Source of the DNA: an uncultured Pelagibacteraceae bacterium
GTDB taxonomy: Bacteria; Pseudomonadota; Alphaproteobacteria; Pelagibacterales; AG-422-B15
Length of the DNA stretch: 64,000 bases
Direction: 5' to 3'
NCBI GenBank assembly: GCA_902619105.1
Contig: CACNCV010000003.1
Location: 1 to 64,000, forward strand
Shown here: positions 9,491 through 19,353 of the stretch, piece after piece
Position numbering within the stretch: the first letter of the stretch is position 1
Layout: every line of letters starts with the position of its first letter
Notes under the pieces: model-generated
Seen by the model: the letters and a program-made list of their open reading frames with translations, nothing else
Database searches by the model: none
What the model was told of the DNA's origin: nothing
Made by a program: the position numbers and the translations under genes

Positions 9491-10517
9491 TTAAAAACTG
9501 ATACCCAAACCAATACCATTTATCATCAACAATTGTCGTGCAATTGATTCTAGCTCTTCCTTCTAAGTAAGCTTCATTTAAATTAATTTGCACTCTGTCT
9601 TTTTTTATATTTATAATTTCTTGCTTATCCCACTTGCCGCCCGGATTAGAAAAACAATTGATAGAATTTCCTTTCAAGTTTTTGACGATACTGAATTCAA
9701 TAGATGGTTTTCTGTCATCAACTAAAAACATATCTGTGGGCATAAAATCCTCTACATCTAAAGAATAGGCATTTACCGCAAACTCAAATCTATCCATTTC
9801 ACCAAATTTCTCGTTTAATGAAAATCTTGGTAAATAGTAATGATTATCAAAGCTTGAAATAACGCCAGAGTGCTGACCAAATGCATGCGAAATATCAAAT
9901 TCTTTCAAAATTCCAATTACCTCATTACTTGTTTCGCCGTAAGGATATGCAAAAAGTTTTGGTATAAAGCCAACATTCTTAATCCAACTTTTATGAGAAT
10001 TTAAAATATCTTTTTTTATATCTGCAACATCGTTCAATGGCATGTGTAAGTGTGTGGATGTATGCTGACCAACACTCCCACCTTCATTGATAAATTGTCT
10101 AATTTGAGGCCATGTCATATAGTCTTTTATTTTTTTATCAATTATGTCGGTAGAGATAAATAATGTGACCGGAATATTATTGTCTCTAAATACTGGCCAT
10201 GCAATTTTGTAAAATGAACTGTAAGCGTCATCAACAGAAAATGCTATTGCTTTGTTATTAAATTTTTCATTTTTTTTTAAATTTTCAACTATTTCTTCTA
10301 GACTCAAAATTTGAATCTTATTTTCCAAAACATATTCTATGTGCGATAGAAATTGCTTTTCTGTTACATTGGTTGAAGGATATTTGTTTTCATCAAATCT
10401 ATGATACATAAACACTGAAATACCAGGTTCAGAAAAGGCAGGCAAAGTATAGGAAAAAAGAATTATAAGAAATAAAAAATAATTTTTACTTAATTTAGTA
10501 AAAAAAAAATAATTCAT
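9483..10517 (-). CDS. Secreted polysaccharide deacetylase (NodB domain)
   Basis: A 344-residue protein with a signal peptide (hydrophobic core about residues 12-25, ending PAFSE) followed by a carbohydrate esterase 4 / NodB domain. By my count the metal site is visible as Asp96-Asp97 (FSVDDAYS, where most relatives have FDDG) and His152/His156 (QHTSTH). A later segment, FAYPYGE, is also a family motif. It should remove N-acetyl groups from an extracellular or periplasmic glycan such as peptidoglycan or an exopolysaccharide; which one is unknown. The C-terminal roughly 90 residues form an extra region I do not recognise. It is convergent with the glucosaminidase gene and divergent from tsaB. 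Confidence 0.85.
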   Translation of the reverse strand: MNYFFFTKLSKNYFLFLIILFSYTLPAFSEPGISVFMYHRFDENKYPSTNVTEKQFLSHIEYVLENKIQILSLEEIVENLKKNEKFNNKAIAFSVDDAYSSFYKIAWPVFRDNNIPVTLFISTDIIDKKIKDYMTWPQIRQFINEGGSVGQHTSTHLHMPLNDVADIKKDILNSHKSWIKNVGFIPKLFAYPYGETSNEVIGILKEFDISHAFGQHSGVISSFDNHYYLPRFSLNEKFGEMDRFEFAVNAYSLDVEDFMPTDMFLVDDRKPSIEFSIVKNLKGNSINCFSNPGGKWDKQEIINIKKDRVQINLNEAYLEGRARINCTTIVDDKWYWFGYQFLIK

Positions 10518-10558
10518 ATCATCTAATATTTAGTCTATATGTAAAAAATAGCAATATT

Positions 10559-11185
10559 ATGTTCTTAATTTTAGATTTTACTCAATCATTGCGATTGGCA
10601 ATAATTAATAATAATAAAACTATTAGTAAAGAAATAAAAACAAAAAAAAATATATCCGAAATATTAATTATAGAAATTGACAAATTCTTAAAAAAATCAA
10701 AAACAAATTTTAAAACAATTAAATCAATTTGTGTGATAACAGGGCCTGGAAGCTTTACAGGTATTAGATCAGCATTAACCTTTGCCAAATCACTAAAGCT
10801 TACAACAAAATTAGACATTTTTGGAATATCTAAGTTTGAAATAATCAACTCTCAATTTAAATCAAACAAGTACAATAAAAAAAAATGTATACTTTTACAT
10901 TTCAAGGATAAGCAATTTTTTTTACAAACATTTAAAGACCATAAAGCTATAGAAAAAGCAAAATTGCTCGATTTAGATAATGTAGAGTTGAGATTTAACG
11001 ATAAAACAACTTATATTTATGATAATATTTTATTTAGAGATTTATTAGAAAACACGGTTAAAGCTAGTATAAAAAAAAATTTTCATTTAATAGATTACAA
11101 TTTAGATGGATTAAGAGAAATTATTATAAAAAATGCTATTGATAACTCAGAACCAAAACCGTTATATATAACTAACTATTATTGA
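10559..11185 (+). CDS. tsaB: tRNA threonylcarbamoyladenosine biosynthesis protein TsaB
   Basis: Partner of TsaD and TsaE in making N6-threonylcarbamoyl-adenosine at position 37 of ANN-decoding tRNAs. The N-terminal ILDFTQSLRLAIINNNK strand pair is the ASKHA-type start, and TGPGSFTGIRSALTFAKSL is the TsaB signature. At 208 residues it is slightly shorter than E. coli TsaB (231). rimI, which often follows tsaB, is absent: fur begins 9 bp downstream. tsaE is present at the right edge of the window (63652), so two parts of the same pathway lie in this segment. Confidence 0.93.
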   Translation: MFLILDFTQSLRLAIINNNKTISKEIKTKKNISEILIIEIDKFLKKSKTNFKTIKSICVITGPGSFTGIRSALTFAKSLKLTTKLDIFGISKFEIINSQFKSNKYNKKKCILLHFKDKQFFLQTFKDHKAIEKAKLLDLDNVELRFNDKTTYIYDNILFRDLLENTVKASIKKNFHLIDYNLDGLREIIIKNAIDNSEPKPLYITNYY

Positions 11186-11194
11186 GATGAAAAA

Positions 11195-11614
11195 ATGATC
11201 GATGTAAAAAAATTGTGTAAAGAAAAAGGACTAAGAATGACTGAGCAAAGAAATATTATTGCTGACGTTATTACTGAAATGAGTGTGATGGGACATCCTG
11301 ATGTAAACGAAATATTTCTAAAAGCTAATGAGATGGATAAAAATATCAGTATTGCAACAGTTTATAGAACAGTAAAATTATTTGAAGAATACGGTGCAAT
11401 TGAAAAGCATGAGTTTAAAGATGGCAGATCAAGATATGAAGCTATAGAGGACCACCATCATGATCATTTAATAGATATTGAATCCGGAGATATACACGAG
11501 TTTACGAATGAAGAAATTGAAAATATTCAACGGAAAGTTGCTGAATCATTAGGCTATAAACTTGTTGATCACAGACTTGAACTTTATGGAATAAAAAATA
11601 AAAAAGATAATTAG
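11195..11614 (+). CDS. fur: Fur/Mur family metal-responsive repressor
   Basis: A 139-residue Fur-family regulator. The DNA-binding winged helix is visible (GLRMTEQRNIIADVI and ISIATVYRTVKLFEEYGAI), followed by the metal-site segment DHHHDHLIDIESGDIHEF. The C-x2-C pair found in gamma-proteobacterial Fur after HHDH is replaced by I-E-S-G; this is the usual state in alphaproteobacterial Fur/Mur proteins, several of which respond to manganese. It could therefore be Mur rather than an iron sensor. It sits in the tsaB-fur-plsC-miaB run, with 9 bp before it and no gap after (plsC begins at the next base). A second Fur-family protein, Irr, is encoded at 31.1 kb. Confidence 0.92.
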   Translation: MIDVKKLCKEKGLRMTEQRNIIADVITEMSVMGHPDVNEIFLKANEMDKNISIATVYRTVKLFEEYGAIEKHEFKDGRSRYEAIEDHHHDHLIDIESGDIHEFTNEEIENIQRKVAESLGYKLVDHRLELYGIKNKKDN

Positions 11615-12391
11615 ATGTCTATATTGAGACTTACTTTTATACTTGTCTTTTTAATTTCAATTATATTTGTATCTATACCAATACAATTCTTTTGTAATGT
11701 TATTGGTTTTAAAGTTAAGAAACTTTATCCTTTACTTTTTTACCGTATGATAAAAATAATCACAGGGATAAATATTAACTTTGATTCAACAAAACTTAAT
11801 AAAAAAAATGCAGGTGTCCTATATATTGCTAACCATGTATCTTGGTTTGATATTATTTGCTTAGGAACATTGCTTAATGCTAGATTTATTGCAAAAAAAG
11901 AAGTTTCAAAAATGGGAATATTTGGTTTTTTAGCAAAGTTAAGCAATACTTTTTTTATAGACAATGAAAATAAAAACAAAATTATAGAGTACAACCATCT
12001 AATTCAAAAAAAACTTCAAGAAGGCGAAAATTTTATTATATTTCCTGAAGGGACTACTTCAGATGGAAATGGTATTTTAGATTTTAAATCCTCAATGTTG
12101 GAATGTGCTTTTGATGATAATAATAAAATAAACATTCAGCCGATTTCAATATGCTATTCCAAATTAAATAATATTCCTATGGGAATATATTTAAGGCGTA
12201 ATATTGCATGGGTAGGAGATACTTCCATGGTCGCGGCTATGGCAAATTTTCTTAGATCTGGTAGGATAACTGTCGATATCATTTTTCACGAAATTATGAG
12301 CATTAATAATTTTGAGAATAGGAAAGATTTGGCAGTATATTGTGAAAAAAAAATACTAAAAGGCATAAATCAAAAAATTAAAGTTAATTAA
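11615..12391 (+). CDS. plsC: 1-acyl-sn-glycerol-3-phosphate acyltransferase
   Basis: A 258-residue inner-membrane acyltransferase that acylates lysophosphatidic acid to phosphatidic acid. It has an N-terminal hydrophobic segment (about residues 4-27), the catalytic H-x4-D motif in NHVSWFDII, and the substrate-binding motif FPEGTTSDG (EGTR in most relatives, EGTT here). A paralogous role such as ornithine-lipid acyltransferase OlsA cannot be excluded, since the same motifs are shared. It starts at the base after the fur stop codon, and miaB starts 1 bp after its own stop, so the genes are translated as one polycistron. Confidence 0.88.
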   Translation: MSILRLTFILVFLISIIFVSIPIQFFCNVIGFKVKKLYPLLFYRMIKIITGININFDSTKLNKKNAGVLYIANHVSWFDIICLGTLLNARFIAKKEVSKMGIFGFLAKLSNTFFIDNENKNKIIEYNHLIQKKLQEGENFIIFPEGTTSDGNGILDFKSSMLECAFDDNNKINIQPISICYSKLNNIPMGIYLRRNIAWVGDTSMVAAMANFLRSGRITVDIIFHEIMSINNFENRKDLAVYCEKKILKGINQKIKVN

Positions 12392-12392
12392 A

Positions 12393-13700
12393 ATGAGTCA
12401 TCCCACTTTTTTTGTTAAATCTTATGGATGTCAAATGAATATGTATGATAGCAAAAAAATTGTATCAATTCTGGAAAATAAGGGTTTAAGGCAAAATAAA
12501 GATATAGAAACTGCTGATCTAGTCGTTTTCAATACTTGCAATATAAGAGATAAAGCCGCCCACAAACTTTACTCGGATATAGGAAGAGTAAATAAACATA
12601 AAAAAGAAAAAACTATCGCAGTTGTTGGATGTGTTGCTCAGGCTGAAAATGAAGAAATGTTTAATAAAAATAAATCAATCGATATAGTACTAGGTCCACA
12701 GAGTTATCATTTATTACCTCAAATGATTGATGACCTTAAACAAAATCCAAAACAATTAAATACGGAATTTATAGTTAACGAAAAGTTTGATTACCTTTCT
12801 GAACAAAAAAGAAAACAAGGCGTTTCATCCTACTTAACGATTCAAGAAGGTTGCGATAAATTTTGCTCTTTTTGCGTAGTTCCTTATACAAGGGGGCCTG
12901 AGTACTCTCGCCCTTTAATATCATTACTTAACGAAGTACAATTTCTAACAGATAATGGTGCTAAAGAAATAGTATTATTGGGTCAGAATGTAAATGCGTA
13001 TAATATTTCTCATCACGGTCGAAAAATAAATATTGCAGATTTAATTGAAGAGATTAGTAAAAACAAAAATTTAGAAAGAATAAGATATACAACTTCACAT
13101 CCAATTAATATGAGCGATGACTTGATAAAACTTCATGCAACTAATGAAAAGCTTATGCCTTTTCTTCATTTGCCAGTCCAATCTGGTTCATCAAATATAT
13201 TAAAAAAAATGAATAGAAAATATGATACAAATTTATATAGAAAAATTATTGAAAAATTGAAAGCTGCTAATTCAGAAATTGAAATATCATCTGATTTTAT
13301 AATTGGTTATCCAGGCGAAACTGATGATGATTTTAAAAAAACACTTGATTTAGTGAGTGAGATAAAATTCACGCAATCTTATTCTTTCATTTACAGCGCA
13401 AGACCAGGAACTAAATCATCATTTGAAGAAGACAAAACTCCGCTAAGTATAAAAAAAGAGAGATTGTCAATACTTCAAGATAAACTTAAAGACATACAAT
13501 TTGAATTCAATAAAACTTTTTGTGGAAAAGATATTGATGTTTTAATTGAAAATCAAAGCACTAGTAACCCTGAATACTTCTTTGGTAGAACACCCTTTAT
13601 GCAATCAGTTTACATAAAATCGCAAGAATTAAATCCGGGCGATGTGAAAAATGTAAATATTTCAACTTGCAATCATAAGAACTTGTATGCTAGTTGTTAA
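12393..13700 (+). CDS. miaB: tRNA-2-methylthio-N6-dimethylallyladenosine synthase
   Basis: Radical-SAM methylthiotransferase adding a methylthio group to i6A37 of tRNAs. The N-terminal UPF0004 domain begins FFVKSYGCQMNMYDS, with its three cluster cysteines in GCQMN, NTCNIRD and VGCVAQ. The radical-SAM motif C-x3-C-x2-C is in GCDKFCSFCVVPYTRGPE. A TRAM domain occupies the last 65 or so residues. The 435-residue length fits the MiaB family. The gene lies between plsC and phoH in a conserved alphaproteobacterial order. The nearby NFU protein is a plausible cluster donor. Confidence 0.96.
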   Translation: MSHPTFFVKSYGCQMNMYDSKKIVSILENKGLRQNKDIETADLVVFNTCNIRDKAAHKLYSDIGRVNKHKKEKTIAVVGCVAQAENEEMFNKNKSIDIVLGPQSYHLLPQMIDDLKQNPKQLNTEFIVNEKFDYLSEQKRKQGVSSYLTIQEGCDKFCSFCVVPYTRGPEYSRPLISLLNEVQFLTDNGAKEIVLLGQNVNAYNISHHGRKINIADLIEEISKNKNLERIRYTTSHPINMSDDLIKLHATNEKLMPFLHLPVQSGSSNILKKMNRKYDTNLYRKIIEKLKAANSEIEISSDFIIGYPGETDDDFKKTLDLVSEIKFTQSYSFIYSARPGTKSSFEEDKTPLSIKKERLSILQDKLKDIQFEFNKTFCGKDIDVLIENQSTSNPEYFFGRTPFMQSVYIKSQELNPGDVKNVNISTCNHKNLYASC

Positions 13701-13720
13701 GATAAGATTTATATAAAAAT

Positions 13721-14734
13721 TTGAAAAATAAATTACTAAATAACACCGATAAAAAATCTTCTCTTCAAGGTATAAATTCAACTGTTATCAATATTGATAA
13801 TTCTGAAGTATTAGATATATTTGGCATCAATAATGAAAATATAGAATTTTTTGAAAACAATTTACCATTGAAAATATTCCAAAAAGGTAATCAATTAATT
13901 ATTCAAGGGAATAAAAAAAATACTGATATTTTAAAAAACGCCATAACTCAAACAATCAGCGAAAAGAAAATGAACAAAGCAGTTAATAACAATATTAACT
14001 CGATGCAGGAGAATTTAAAAAAGAGTATGTCAAATGACATAAAAAATATAAATATTACTAAAACAGTTAAATTAGATGTTGTTGGTAAAAGTAAACTACA
14101 AAATACTTACTTAGAAATATTACAAAAAAAACAAATAGTATTTGCGGTAGGACCAGCAGGTACAGGAAAAACTTTTCTTGCTGTTGCTGCAGCAGTTTCT
14201 CAATTACTAGAAAAAAAGTTTGATCGAATTATCTTGTCTAGGCCTGCTGTTGAAGCAGGGGAAAAACTTGGTTTTCTCCCTGGCGATTTAAAAGAGAAGG
14301 TTGACCCATACTTAAGACCACTTTATGACTCTTTGTATGATTTAATGCCATCTGAAATTGCATCAAGAAAAATCCAATCGTCTGAAATTGAAATCGCACC
14401 TTTGGCCTTTATGAGAGGAAGGACTCTTAATAATTCTTTTGTTATACTTGATGAAGCCCAGAATGCGACACATAATCAAATCAAGATGTTCTTAACTAGA
14501 TGTGGCAAGAATTCAAGAATGATTGTAACTGGTGATCCATCTCAGACAGATCTAACTAAAAGAGGTGATTCCGGTTTGCTTAGATCAATTAAAATTTTGT
14601 CAGATATTGAGGGGGTTTCAGTCATAAATTTTGGACAGAAAGATATTGTTCGAGATGAAATGGTTACAAAAATTATAAATGCTTATGACTCATATGACGA
14701 TCAGATTAAAGACCTTTTTGATCAAAAAAATTAA
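13721..14734 (+). CDS. phoH: PhoH family ATPase (YbeZ-like)
   Basis: A 337-residue protein with a poorly conserved, Asn/Lys-rich N-terminal region (about residues 1-115) and a PhoH ATPase domain. It has a Walker A motif VGPAGTGKTFLA and a Walker B-like VILDEAQN, with the family sequence SRPAVEAGEKLGFLPGDLKEKVDPYLRPLYD between them. The role is thought to be RNA-related, with YbeY as partner in rRNA maturation; ybeY follows after 4 bp. The only reasonable start is a TTG at 13721; there is no ATG upstream in frame after miaB, and no clear ribosome-binding site is visible. Confidence 0.92.
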   Translation: MKNKLLNNTDKKSSLQGINSTVINIDNSEVLDIFGINNENIEFFENNLPLKIFQKGNQLIIQGNKKNTDILKNAITQTISEKKMNKAVNNNINSMQENLKKSMSNDIKNINITKTVKLDVVGKSKLQNTYLEILQKKQIVFAVGPAGTGKTFLAVAAAVSQLLEKKFDRIILSRPAVEAGEKLGFLPGDLKEKVDPYLRPLYDSLYDLMPSEIASRKIQSSEIEIAPLAFMRGRTLNNSFVILDEAQNATHNQIKMFLTRCGKNSRMIVTGDPSQTDLTKRGDSGLLRSIKILSDIEGVSVINFGQKDIVRDEMVTKIINAYDSYDDQIKDLFDQKN

Positions 14735-14738
14735 ATAG

Positions 14739-15200
14739 ATGATTGAGATTAACTACAACGTTGATGAGGTAGGATGGAAAAAAAATTTTCCATATTTCAA
14801 AAAGTACATTTCAAAAACAGTAAAAGAAACAATTAACATTATAGGTATTGGAATTAATAAAAATATTTCTGTAACCTTTTTTTTGACCTCAAATAAAAAA
14901 ATTAAGGAATTAAATCTGAAGTATAGAAATAAAGATAAACCTACAAACGTTTTATCGTTCCCAATGCAATTTTCTTACATGAACTACTATCTTTTAGGTG
15001 ACATAGCACTGTCAAACCAAACTTTAATAAGAGAGGCAACAGAACAAAAAATTACAAAGTATGACTACTTATGTAAGATGACAATTCATGGAATGCTTCA
15101 TTTAATGGGCTATGATCATGAGACAGACAAACAATTTAAACAAATGAGAAAATTTGAAAAATTAATATATAGTAATATCAAGCAAAAGAATGATAAATAA
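14739..15200 (+). CDS. ybeY: Endoribonuclease YbeY (16S rRNA maturation)
   Basis: A 153-residue zinc-dependent RNase with the signature H-G-x-L-H-L-x-G-Y-D-H (HGMLHLMGYDHETD), whose three histidines bind the metal. Upstream, KPTNVLSFP is the second family motif. YbeY takes part in 16S rRNA 3'-end processing and 70S quality control. It starts 4 bp after phoH, and its last 11 bp overlap the next gene, consistent with the phoH-ybeY-corC-lnt operon seen in many proteobacteria. Confidence 0.95.
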   Translation: MIEINYNVDEVGWKKNFPYFKKYISKTVKETINIIGIGINKNISVTFFLTSNKKIKELNLKYRNKDKPTNVLSFPMQFSYMNYYLLGDIALSNQTLIREATEQKITKYDYLCKMTIHGMLHLMGYDHETDKQFKQMRKFEKLIYSNIKQKNDK

Positions 15201-16026
15201 AATATTCAATAAAAATTTCTTTACTAAAAAACCTTCTAATAATTCTTTAAAAGAAAGTATTGAAACTGTTTTAGATAGCCATCTTAAAGATACAGAAGGA
15301 ATATCCAAACACGAAAGACTAATGCTTTTGAATATATTAAAAATTGAGGGCATTAGGTCATCAGATATTATGATACCAAGAGCTGATATCGGTGCTGTTG
15401 AAATAAATGATAGTTTCGAGAAAGTGCTTCAAGTTTTTATCAAGGAAGCTCACTCAAGAGTCCCCGTATATGAGAACAATCTGGATAACGTTGTTGGGAT
15501 GGTTCACATTAAAGACATAGTAAATTATCAAAATAAGAAAAAAATTGAAGCCAACTTTCTTAGAGATTTAAAAAGAGATATTTTAGAAATACCACCATCA
15601 ATGCCTGTACTTGATTTACTTCTAAAAATGCAAATCACTAGGCTTCATATGGGAATTGTTATTGATGAGTACGGCTGTACTGACGGTTTAATTACAATTG
15701 AAGATGTAATCGAAGAAATTACTGGTGAAATTGAAGATGAGCACGACGAAAAGAATTTACCAATGCTAATTAAATCATCTGCTAATGTTTTTGAAGCAAG
15801 TGCTAGAGTTGAAATTGATGAGCTACAAAAAGTGACTAATACACAATTCCTTGATTCAAGTGAGAACGAAGATATTGATACTTTAGGTGGACTAATCTTT
15901 TCAATTGCGGGCCGAGTACCTCAAAGAGGAGAAATTATAAAACACAGTTCAGGAACAACTTTTGAAATTAAAGATGCAGATCCCATGAAAATAAAGTCTG
16001 TTAAAGTTTCAACTCCAAAAAAATAA
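15190..16026 (+). CDS. CBS-domain protein, CorC/TlyC type
   Basis: A 278-residue soluble protein with an N-terminal linker, two CBS domains (about residues 55-180; the first begins IRSSDIMIPRADIGAVE) and a C-terminal CorC_HlyC transporter-associated domain (about 195-275, with EDIDTLGGLIFSIAGRVPQRGE). Relatives are annotated as magnesium/cobalt efflux protein CorC or haemolysin TlyC; the evidence for either activity is thin in most species. A role linked to the envelope is suggested by its place between ybeY and lnt. The start overlaps ybeY by 11 bp and the stop overlaps the lnt ATG (TAATG). Confidence 0.9.
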   Translation: MINKIFNKNFFTKKPSNNSLKESIETVLDSHLKDTEGISKHERLMLLNILKIEGIRSSDIMIPRADIGAVEINDSFEKVLQVFIKEAHSRVPVYENNLDNVVGMVHIKDIVNYQNKKKIEANFLRDLKRDILEIPPSMPVLDLLLKMQITRLHMGIVIDEYGCTDGLITIEDVIEEITGEIEDEHDEKNLPMLIKSSANVFEASARVEIDELQKVTNTQFLDSSENEDIDTLGGLIFSIAGRVPQRGEIIKHSSGTTFEIKDADPMKIKSVKVSTPKK

Positions 16027-17459
16027 TGAGATCACTGGGCTTTATTCTAAATAAAAAGTCCTATCTATTTACTTTAAATTTTCTTTTAGGGTTATCCTTA
16101 GCTTTTAGTTTTGAGCCCTTCAATGTGCCATTTTTATCAGTAATTGTGATTGGGCTATATTTTTTGTTGAATGACTTTGTTTTTCAAAAATTACAGAGTT
16201 ACTATAAGATTTTTTTCTATAATGGTTTATTTTTTGGTTTTGGTTTTTTCTTATTAGGTATGTATTGGGTTTCAAATTCAATATTAGAATTTGATCCTGA
16301 TTTATATTATGTTGTACCGATAATTTTTATTCTTTTTCCAGTATCCCTATCTATTTTTTTTGGATTAATGCAAATAGTTAATGCTTTTCTCTGGAGTGAA
16401 TCTAATTCAAAGATATTTTATTTCAGTTCTGTATGGATTATTTTTGAATTTTTAAGAAGCATATTATTCACCGGTCTCCCTTGGAATTTAGTTGGCTATA
16501 GTTGGTCATGGTCATTAAAATATTCACAAGCGGTTTCTTTTTTGGGTATATATGGGCTTGGATTATTAACTGTATTTTGTTCAGCATGTATCTTTTCATT
16601 TTTATTAAATAATAAAAATAAGCCTTATCTAATTACTGCAATTATAATACTTACTTTACTATATATATATGGTTTTTTTAGAATAAATTATTATCAAGTG
16701 GTTTTTTCTAAAAATGATTTAAGAATTGTACATACTCATCTAAATCAAAAAGATAAGTGGACTAAACAATCAATTGATAATACTGCAGCCATGGGCTCAC
16801 CTAACCTAATTACAGTATTTCCTGAAACTTCTCTTGGCTTTGATTCTAACAGACCACAAAACTGGATAGTTGGGTATATAAGAAAGGATGAAGATAATTT
16901 TTTTAATTCCGTTAGCTATATGGGATTTTCTTATGATAAGAAAATTCTCGTACCTTTTGGTGAGTATTTTCCGTTATCAAAGTTATTTAATATTTTTTTT
17001 CCTCACAATTTATTCTTCAAAAATGAATTAACCAGAGGTAATAGTAGTCAAATATTTCCAACAAATATTACCCCACTTATTTGTTATGAAGTAATTTTCC
17101 CTAGTCTTGTTCGTAAAAGTATTTCTAATAATACAGATTTATTAGTTAATATAAGTAATGATGGTTGGTTTGGGAGTTTGAGTGGTCCCAGGCAGCATTT
17201 TGTTCATGCCCAGTTTAGATCTATTGAACTTGGAATTCCAATGGTAAGATCATCAAATAAAGGTATTTCAGGATTAATTGGTCCTAAAGGAGAAATAATA
17301 AGTGTTGTAGACTCAAGTAAAACTACTTACTTAGATGTAAAAATCCCAAAAAAATTAGAGACAACCGCTTATAGAGTAAATGGAAATTTTTTTACGTATT
17401 TTTTAATAGTTTTATTTTTTATAATTGGATATGCTATTCGATCTAAACAAAAAAAATAA
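16026..17459 (+). CDS. lnt: Apolipoprotein N-acyltransferase
   Basis: Inner-membrane enzyme that adds the third acyl chain to lipoproteins. About six hydrophobic segments span the first 215 or so residues, followed by a periplasmic nitrilase-type domain and a final membrane segment near residues 452-470. The catalytic triad can be placed as Glu267 (FPETS), Lys305 ([12 protein letters not shown]) and Cys353 (ICYEVIFP) by my count. At 477 residues it is a little shorter than E. coli Lnt (512). The product would act on lipoproteins such as the BON protein at the left edge. It is followed directly by metK; the small XRE-type regulator gene often found between them is absent. Confidence 0.94.
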   Translation: MRSLGFILNKKSYLFTLNFLLGLSLAFSFEPFNVPFLSVIVIGLYFLLNDFVFQKLQSYYKIFFYNGLFFGFGFFLLGMYWVSNSILEFDPDLYYVVPIIFILFPVSLSIFFGLMQIVNAFLWSESNSKIFYFSSVWIIFEFLRSILFTGLPWNLVGYSWSWSLKYSQAVSFLGIYGLGLLTVFCSACIFSFLLNNKNKPYLITAIIILTLLYIYGFFRINYYQVVFSKNDLRIVHTHLNQKDKWTKQSIDNTAAMGSPNLITVFPETSLGFDSNRPQNWIVGYIRKDEDNFFNSVSYMGFSYDKKILVPFGEYFPLSKLFNIFFPHNLFFKNELTRGNSSQIFPTNITPLICYEVIFPSLVRKSISNNTDLLVNISNDGWFGSLSGPRQHFVHAQFRSIELGIPMVRSSNKGISGLIGPKGEIISVVDSSKTTYLDVKIPKKLETTAYRVNGNFFTYFLIVLFFIIGYAIRSKQKK

Positions 17460-17463
17460 AAAT

Positions 17464-18621
17464 ATGAGTGAACAATATTTATTTACAAGTGAATCAGTAT
17501 CTGAAGGTCATCCTGATAAGGTATGTGATATAATTTCTGACTCAGTCGTTGATGATTTTTTATCGCAAGAGAATCCTGAAAATTCAAGAGTTGCAATGGA
17601 AACACTTGTTACGACAAACAAGGTTGTAATGGCAGGTGAGGTTAGAGGCCCTGATAATTATAAATGTGATTACGAGTCATTAGCTAGAGATGCTGTTAGA
17701 GAAATTGGATATGAACAAGATGGTTTTCACTGGAATAAGTTTTCATTTGATTGTTCTGGAGTTCATAGTCAATCTGCTGATATTGCTATGGGAGTTGATG
17801 CTTCAGGAAATAAAGATCAAGGCGCTGGTGACCAGGGAATAATGTTTGGTTATGCTTGCAAAGAAACACCTTCTTTAATGCCAGCCCCAATTTATTATTC
17901 ACATAAGATTTTGGAAGAAATGGCTATTAAAAGAAAGAAAGGTGACACGCCAGGAATTCAGCCTGATTCAAAAAGTCAAGTTACGCTTCAATACAAAAAT
18001 GGTTCTCCTGAAAAGTGTACTAAGATTGTTGTGTCCACCCAACATGATGAAAATCTTGATCAACAAGGAGTGAGTGAAATAATTATTCCTATCATAAAAA
18101 ATATTATGCCAGAGGAGTGGATTAGCAATGAAACTGAAATATTAATTAATCCAACTGGTAAATTTGTAATAGGTGGTCCTGATGGTGATACAGGCTTAAC
18201 TGGAAGGAAAATAATAGTTGATACCTATGGTGGAGCAGCACCCCATGGTGGAGGTGCATTTTCGGGAAAGGATCCCACTAAGGTAGACAGATCAGCAGCA
18301 TATATTTCAAGATACATTGCTAAAAATATTGTTGCATCTGGAATAGCTGAAAAGTGCACTTTGCAATTAGCATATGCAATTGGAGTTGCCGATCCTTTAT
18401 CAATATATGTTGATACACACGGTACCTCAAAAATGTCAGATGAGGATCTCATAAAAAAAATTGTAACCAACATTGATCTCACCCCTAGGGGCATTAGAGA
18501 CCACCTTAATTTACATAAGCCAATTTACAAAAAAAGTGCTGCATACGGACATTTTGGAAGAGATGCTGAGAATGATGGATCTTTTTCATGGGAAAAAATA
18601 GACTTATCAAAAAAATTATAG
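17464..18621 (+). CDS. metK: S-adenosylmethionine synthetase
   Basis: Makes SAM from methionine and ATP. Motifs in order: [14 protein letters not shown] at the N-terminus, [12 protein letters not shown], and the phosphate-binding [19 protein letters not shown]. The frame is open from 17425 inside lnt, but the conserved start [12 protein letters not shown] places the ATG at 17464, 4 bp after lnt, giving the family length of 385 residues. No SAM riboswitch can fit in that 4-bp gap. SAM users in this window include MiaB, TrmB and UbiE; AhcY at 62.3 kb recycles the SAH they produce. Confidence 0.97.
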   Translation: MSEQYLFTSESVSEGHPDKVCDIISDSVVDDFLSQENPENSRVAMETLVTTNKVVMAGEVRGPDNYKCDYESLARDAVREIGYEQDGFHWNKFSFDCSGVHSQSADIAMGVDASGNKDQGAGDQGIMFGYACKETPSLMPAPIYYSHKILEEMAIKRKKGDTPGIQPDSKSQVTLQYKNGSPEKCTKIVVSTQHDENLDQQGVSEIIIPIIKNIMPEEWISNETEILINPTGKFVIGGPDGDTGLTGRKIIVDTYGGAAPHGGGAFSGKDPTKVDRSAAYISRYIAKNIVASGIAEKCTLQLAYAIGVADPLSIYVDTHGTSKMSDEDLIKKIVTNIDLTPRGIRDHLNLHKPIYKKSAAYGHFGRDAENDGSFSWEKIDLSKKL

Positions 18622-18628
18622 AATTTTT

Positions 18629-19333
18629 TTGTTTTCATCAAAAAGCGAATATCCTAAGTACTATTCTTACAAAGGAAGAAAAATATCAAAAAGAATTTCC
18701 TTAACTCAAAAAGAATTAATTAATAAAATTTATAATCAGTACTCACTAGATGAGCAGATTATAAAATATCACAATAACTATGACTCAAATAAAAAAATAA
18801 CGCTTCCAAAAAGGTTCACAAAAGTAAACATTGAAATTGGTTTTGGCGATGGGGATTTTTTAATTAAAAATGCTATCTCCTACCCAAATGAATTATTTAT
18901 TGGAATAGAAGTTTATCTAAATGGAATTGCAAAGGTTCTTACAAATATTTCAAACATTAAGTTAGAAAATATAATTCTTAGTCACCTTAATAGTATATAT
19001 TTTTTAGAGGCAATACCTTACAGGTCTGTAGATAAAATATTCATAATTAATCCAGATCCATGGATTAAAAAAAAACATAATAAAAGACGTTTAATATCCT
19101 CTGAGGTAATAAAGCTATTAATTAATCTAATTAAAACAAAAAATTCAATTTATATAACTACTGACTCAGAGCTTTACCTCAAAGACATGGTAAGCTTGAT
19201 AAGTAAGCATGTAGGAAATATAGGAACTTATGATTTAAGAATTTTATCAAAAAACGACCGATTATATGGAATTTCTAGATACCAAAGGAAAGCAATTGAA
19301 AAAGGTGAGAAAATTTATCAATTAATATTTTGA
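18629..19333 (+). CDS. trmB: tRNA (guanine-N7)-methyltransferase
   Basis: SAM-dependent methyltransferase forming m7G46 in tRNAs. The Rossmann motif IEIGFGDGDFLI and the TrmB signature INPDPWIKKKHNKRRLISSE (FPDPWPKKRHHKRR in most relatives) are visible. No ATG is available near the N-terminus; the best start is TTG at 18629, 7 bp after the metK stop, giving 234 residues. In many alphaproteobacteria the next gene is rimP; here only 118 bp separate the stop from nusA, so rimP is missing from this site. Confidence 0.9.
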   Translation: MFSSKSEYPKYYSYKGRKISKRISLTQKELINKIYNQYSLDEQIIKYHNNYDSNKKITLPKRFTKVNIEIGFGDGDFLIKNAISYPNELFIGIEVYLNGIAKVLTNISNIKLENIILSHLNSIYFLEAIPYRSVDKIFIINPDPWIKKKHNKRRLISSEVIKLLINLIKTKNSIYITTDSELYLKDMVSLISKHVGNIGTYDLRILSKNDRLYGISRYQRKAIEKGEKIYQLIF

Positions 19334-19353
19334 AATTTCTGAAGCTAACTTAC

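Noticed and set aside
17425-17463. N-terminal extension of MetK from 17425, and possible SAM riboswitch
   Set aside because: The conserved MetK N-terminus begins at 17464; there are only 4 bp between lnt and metK, leaving no room for a riboswitch leader.
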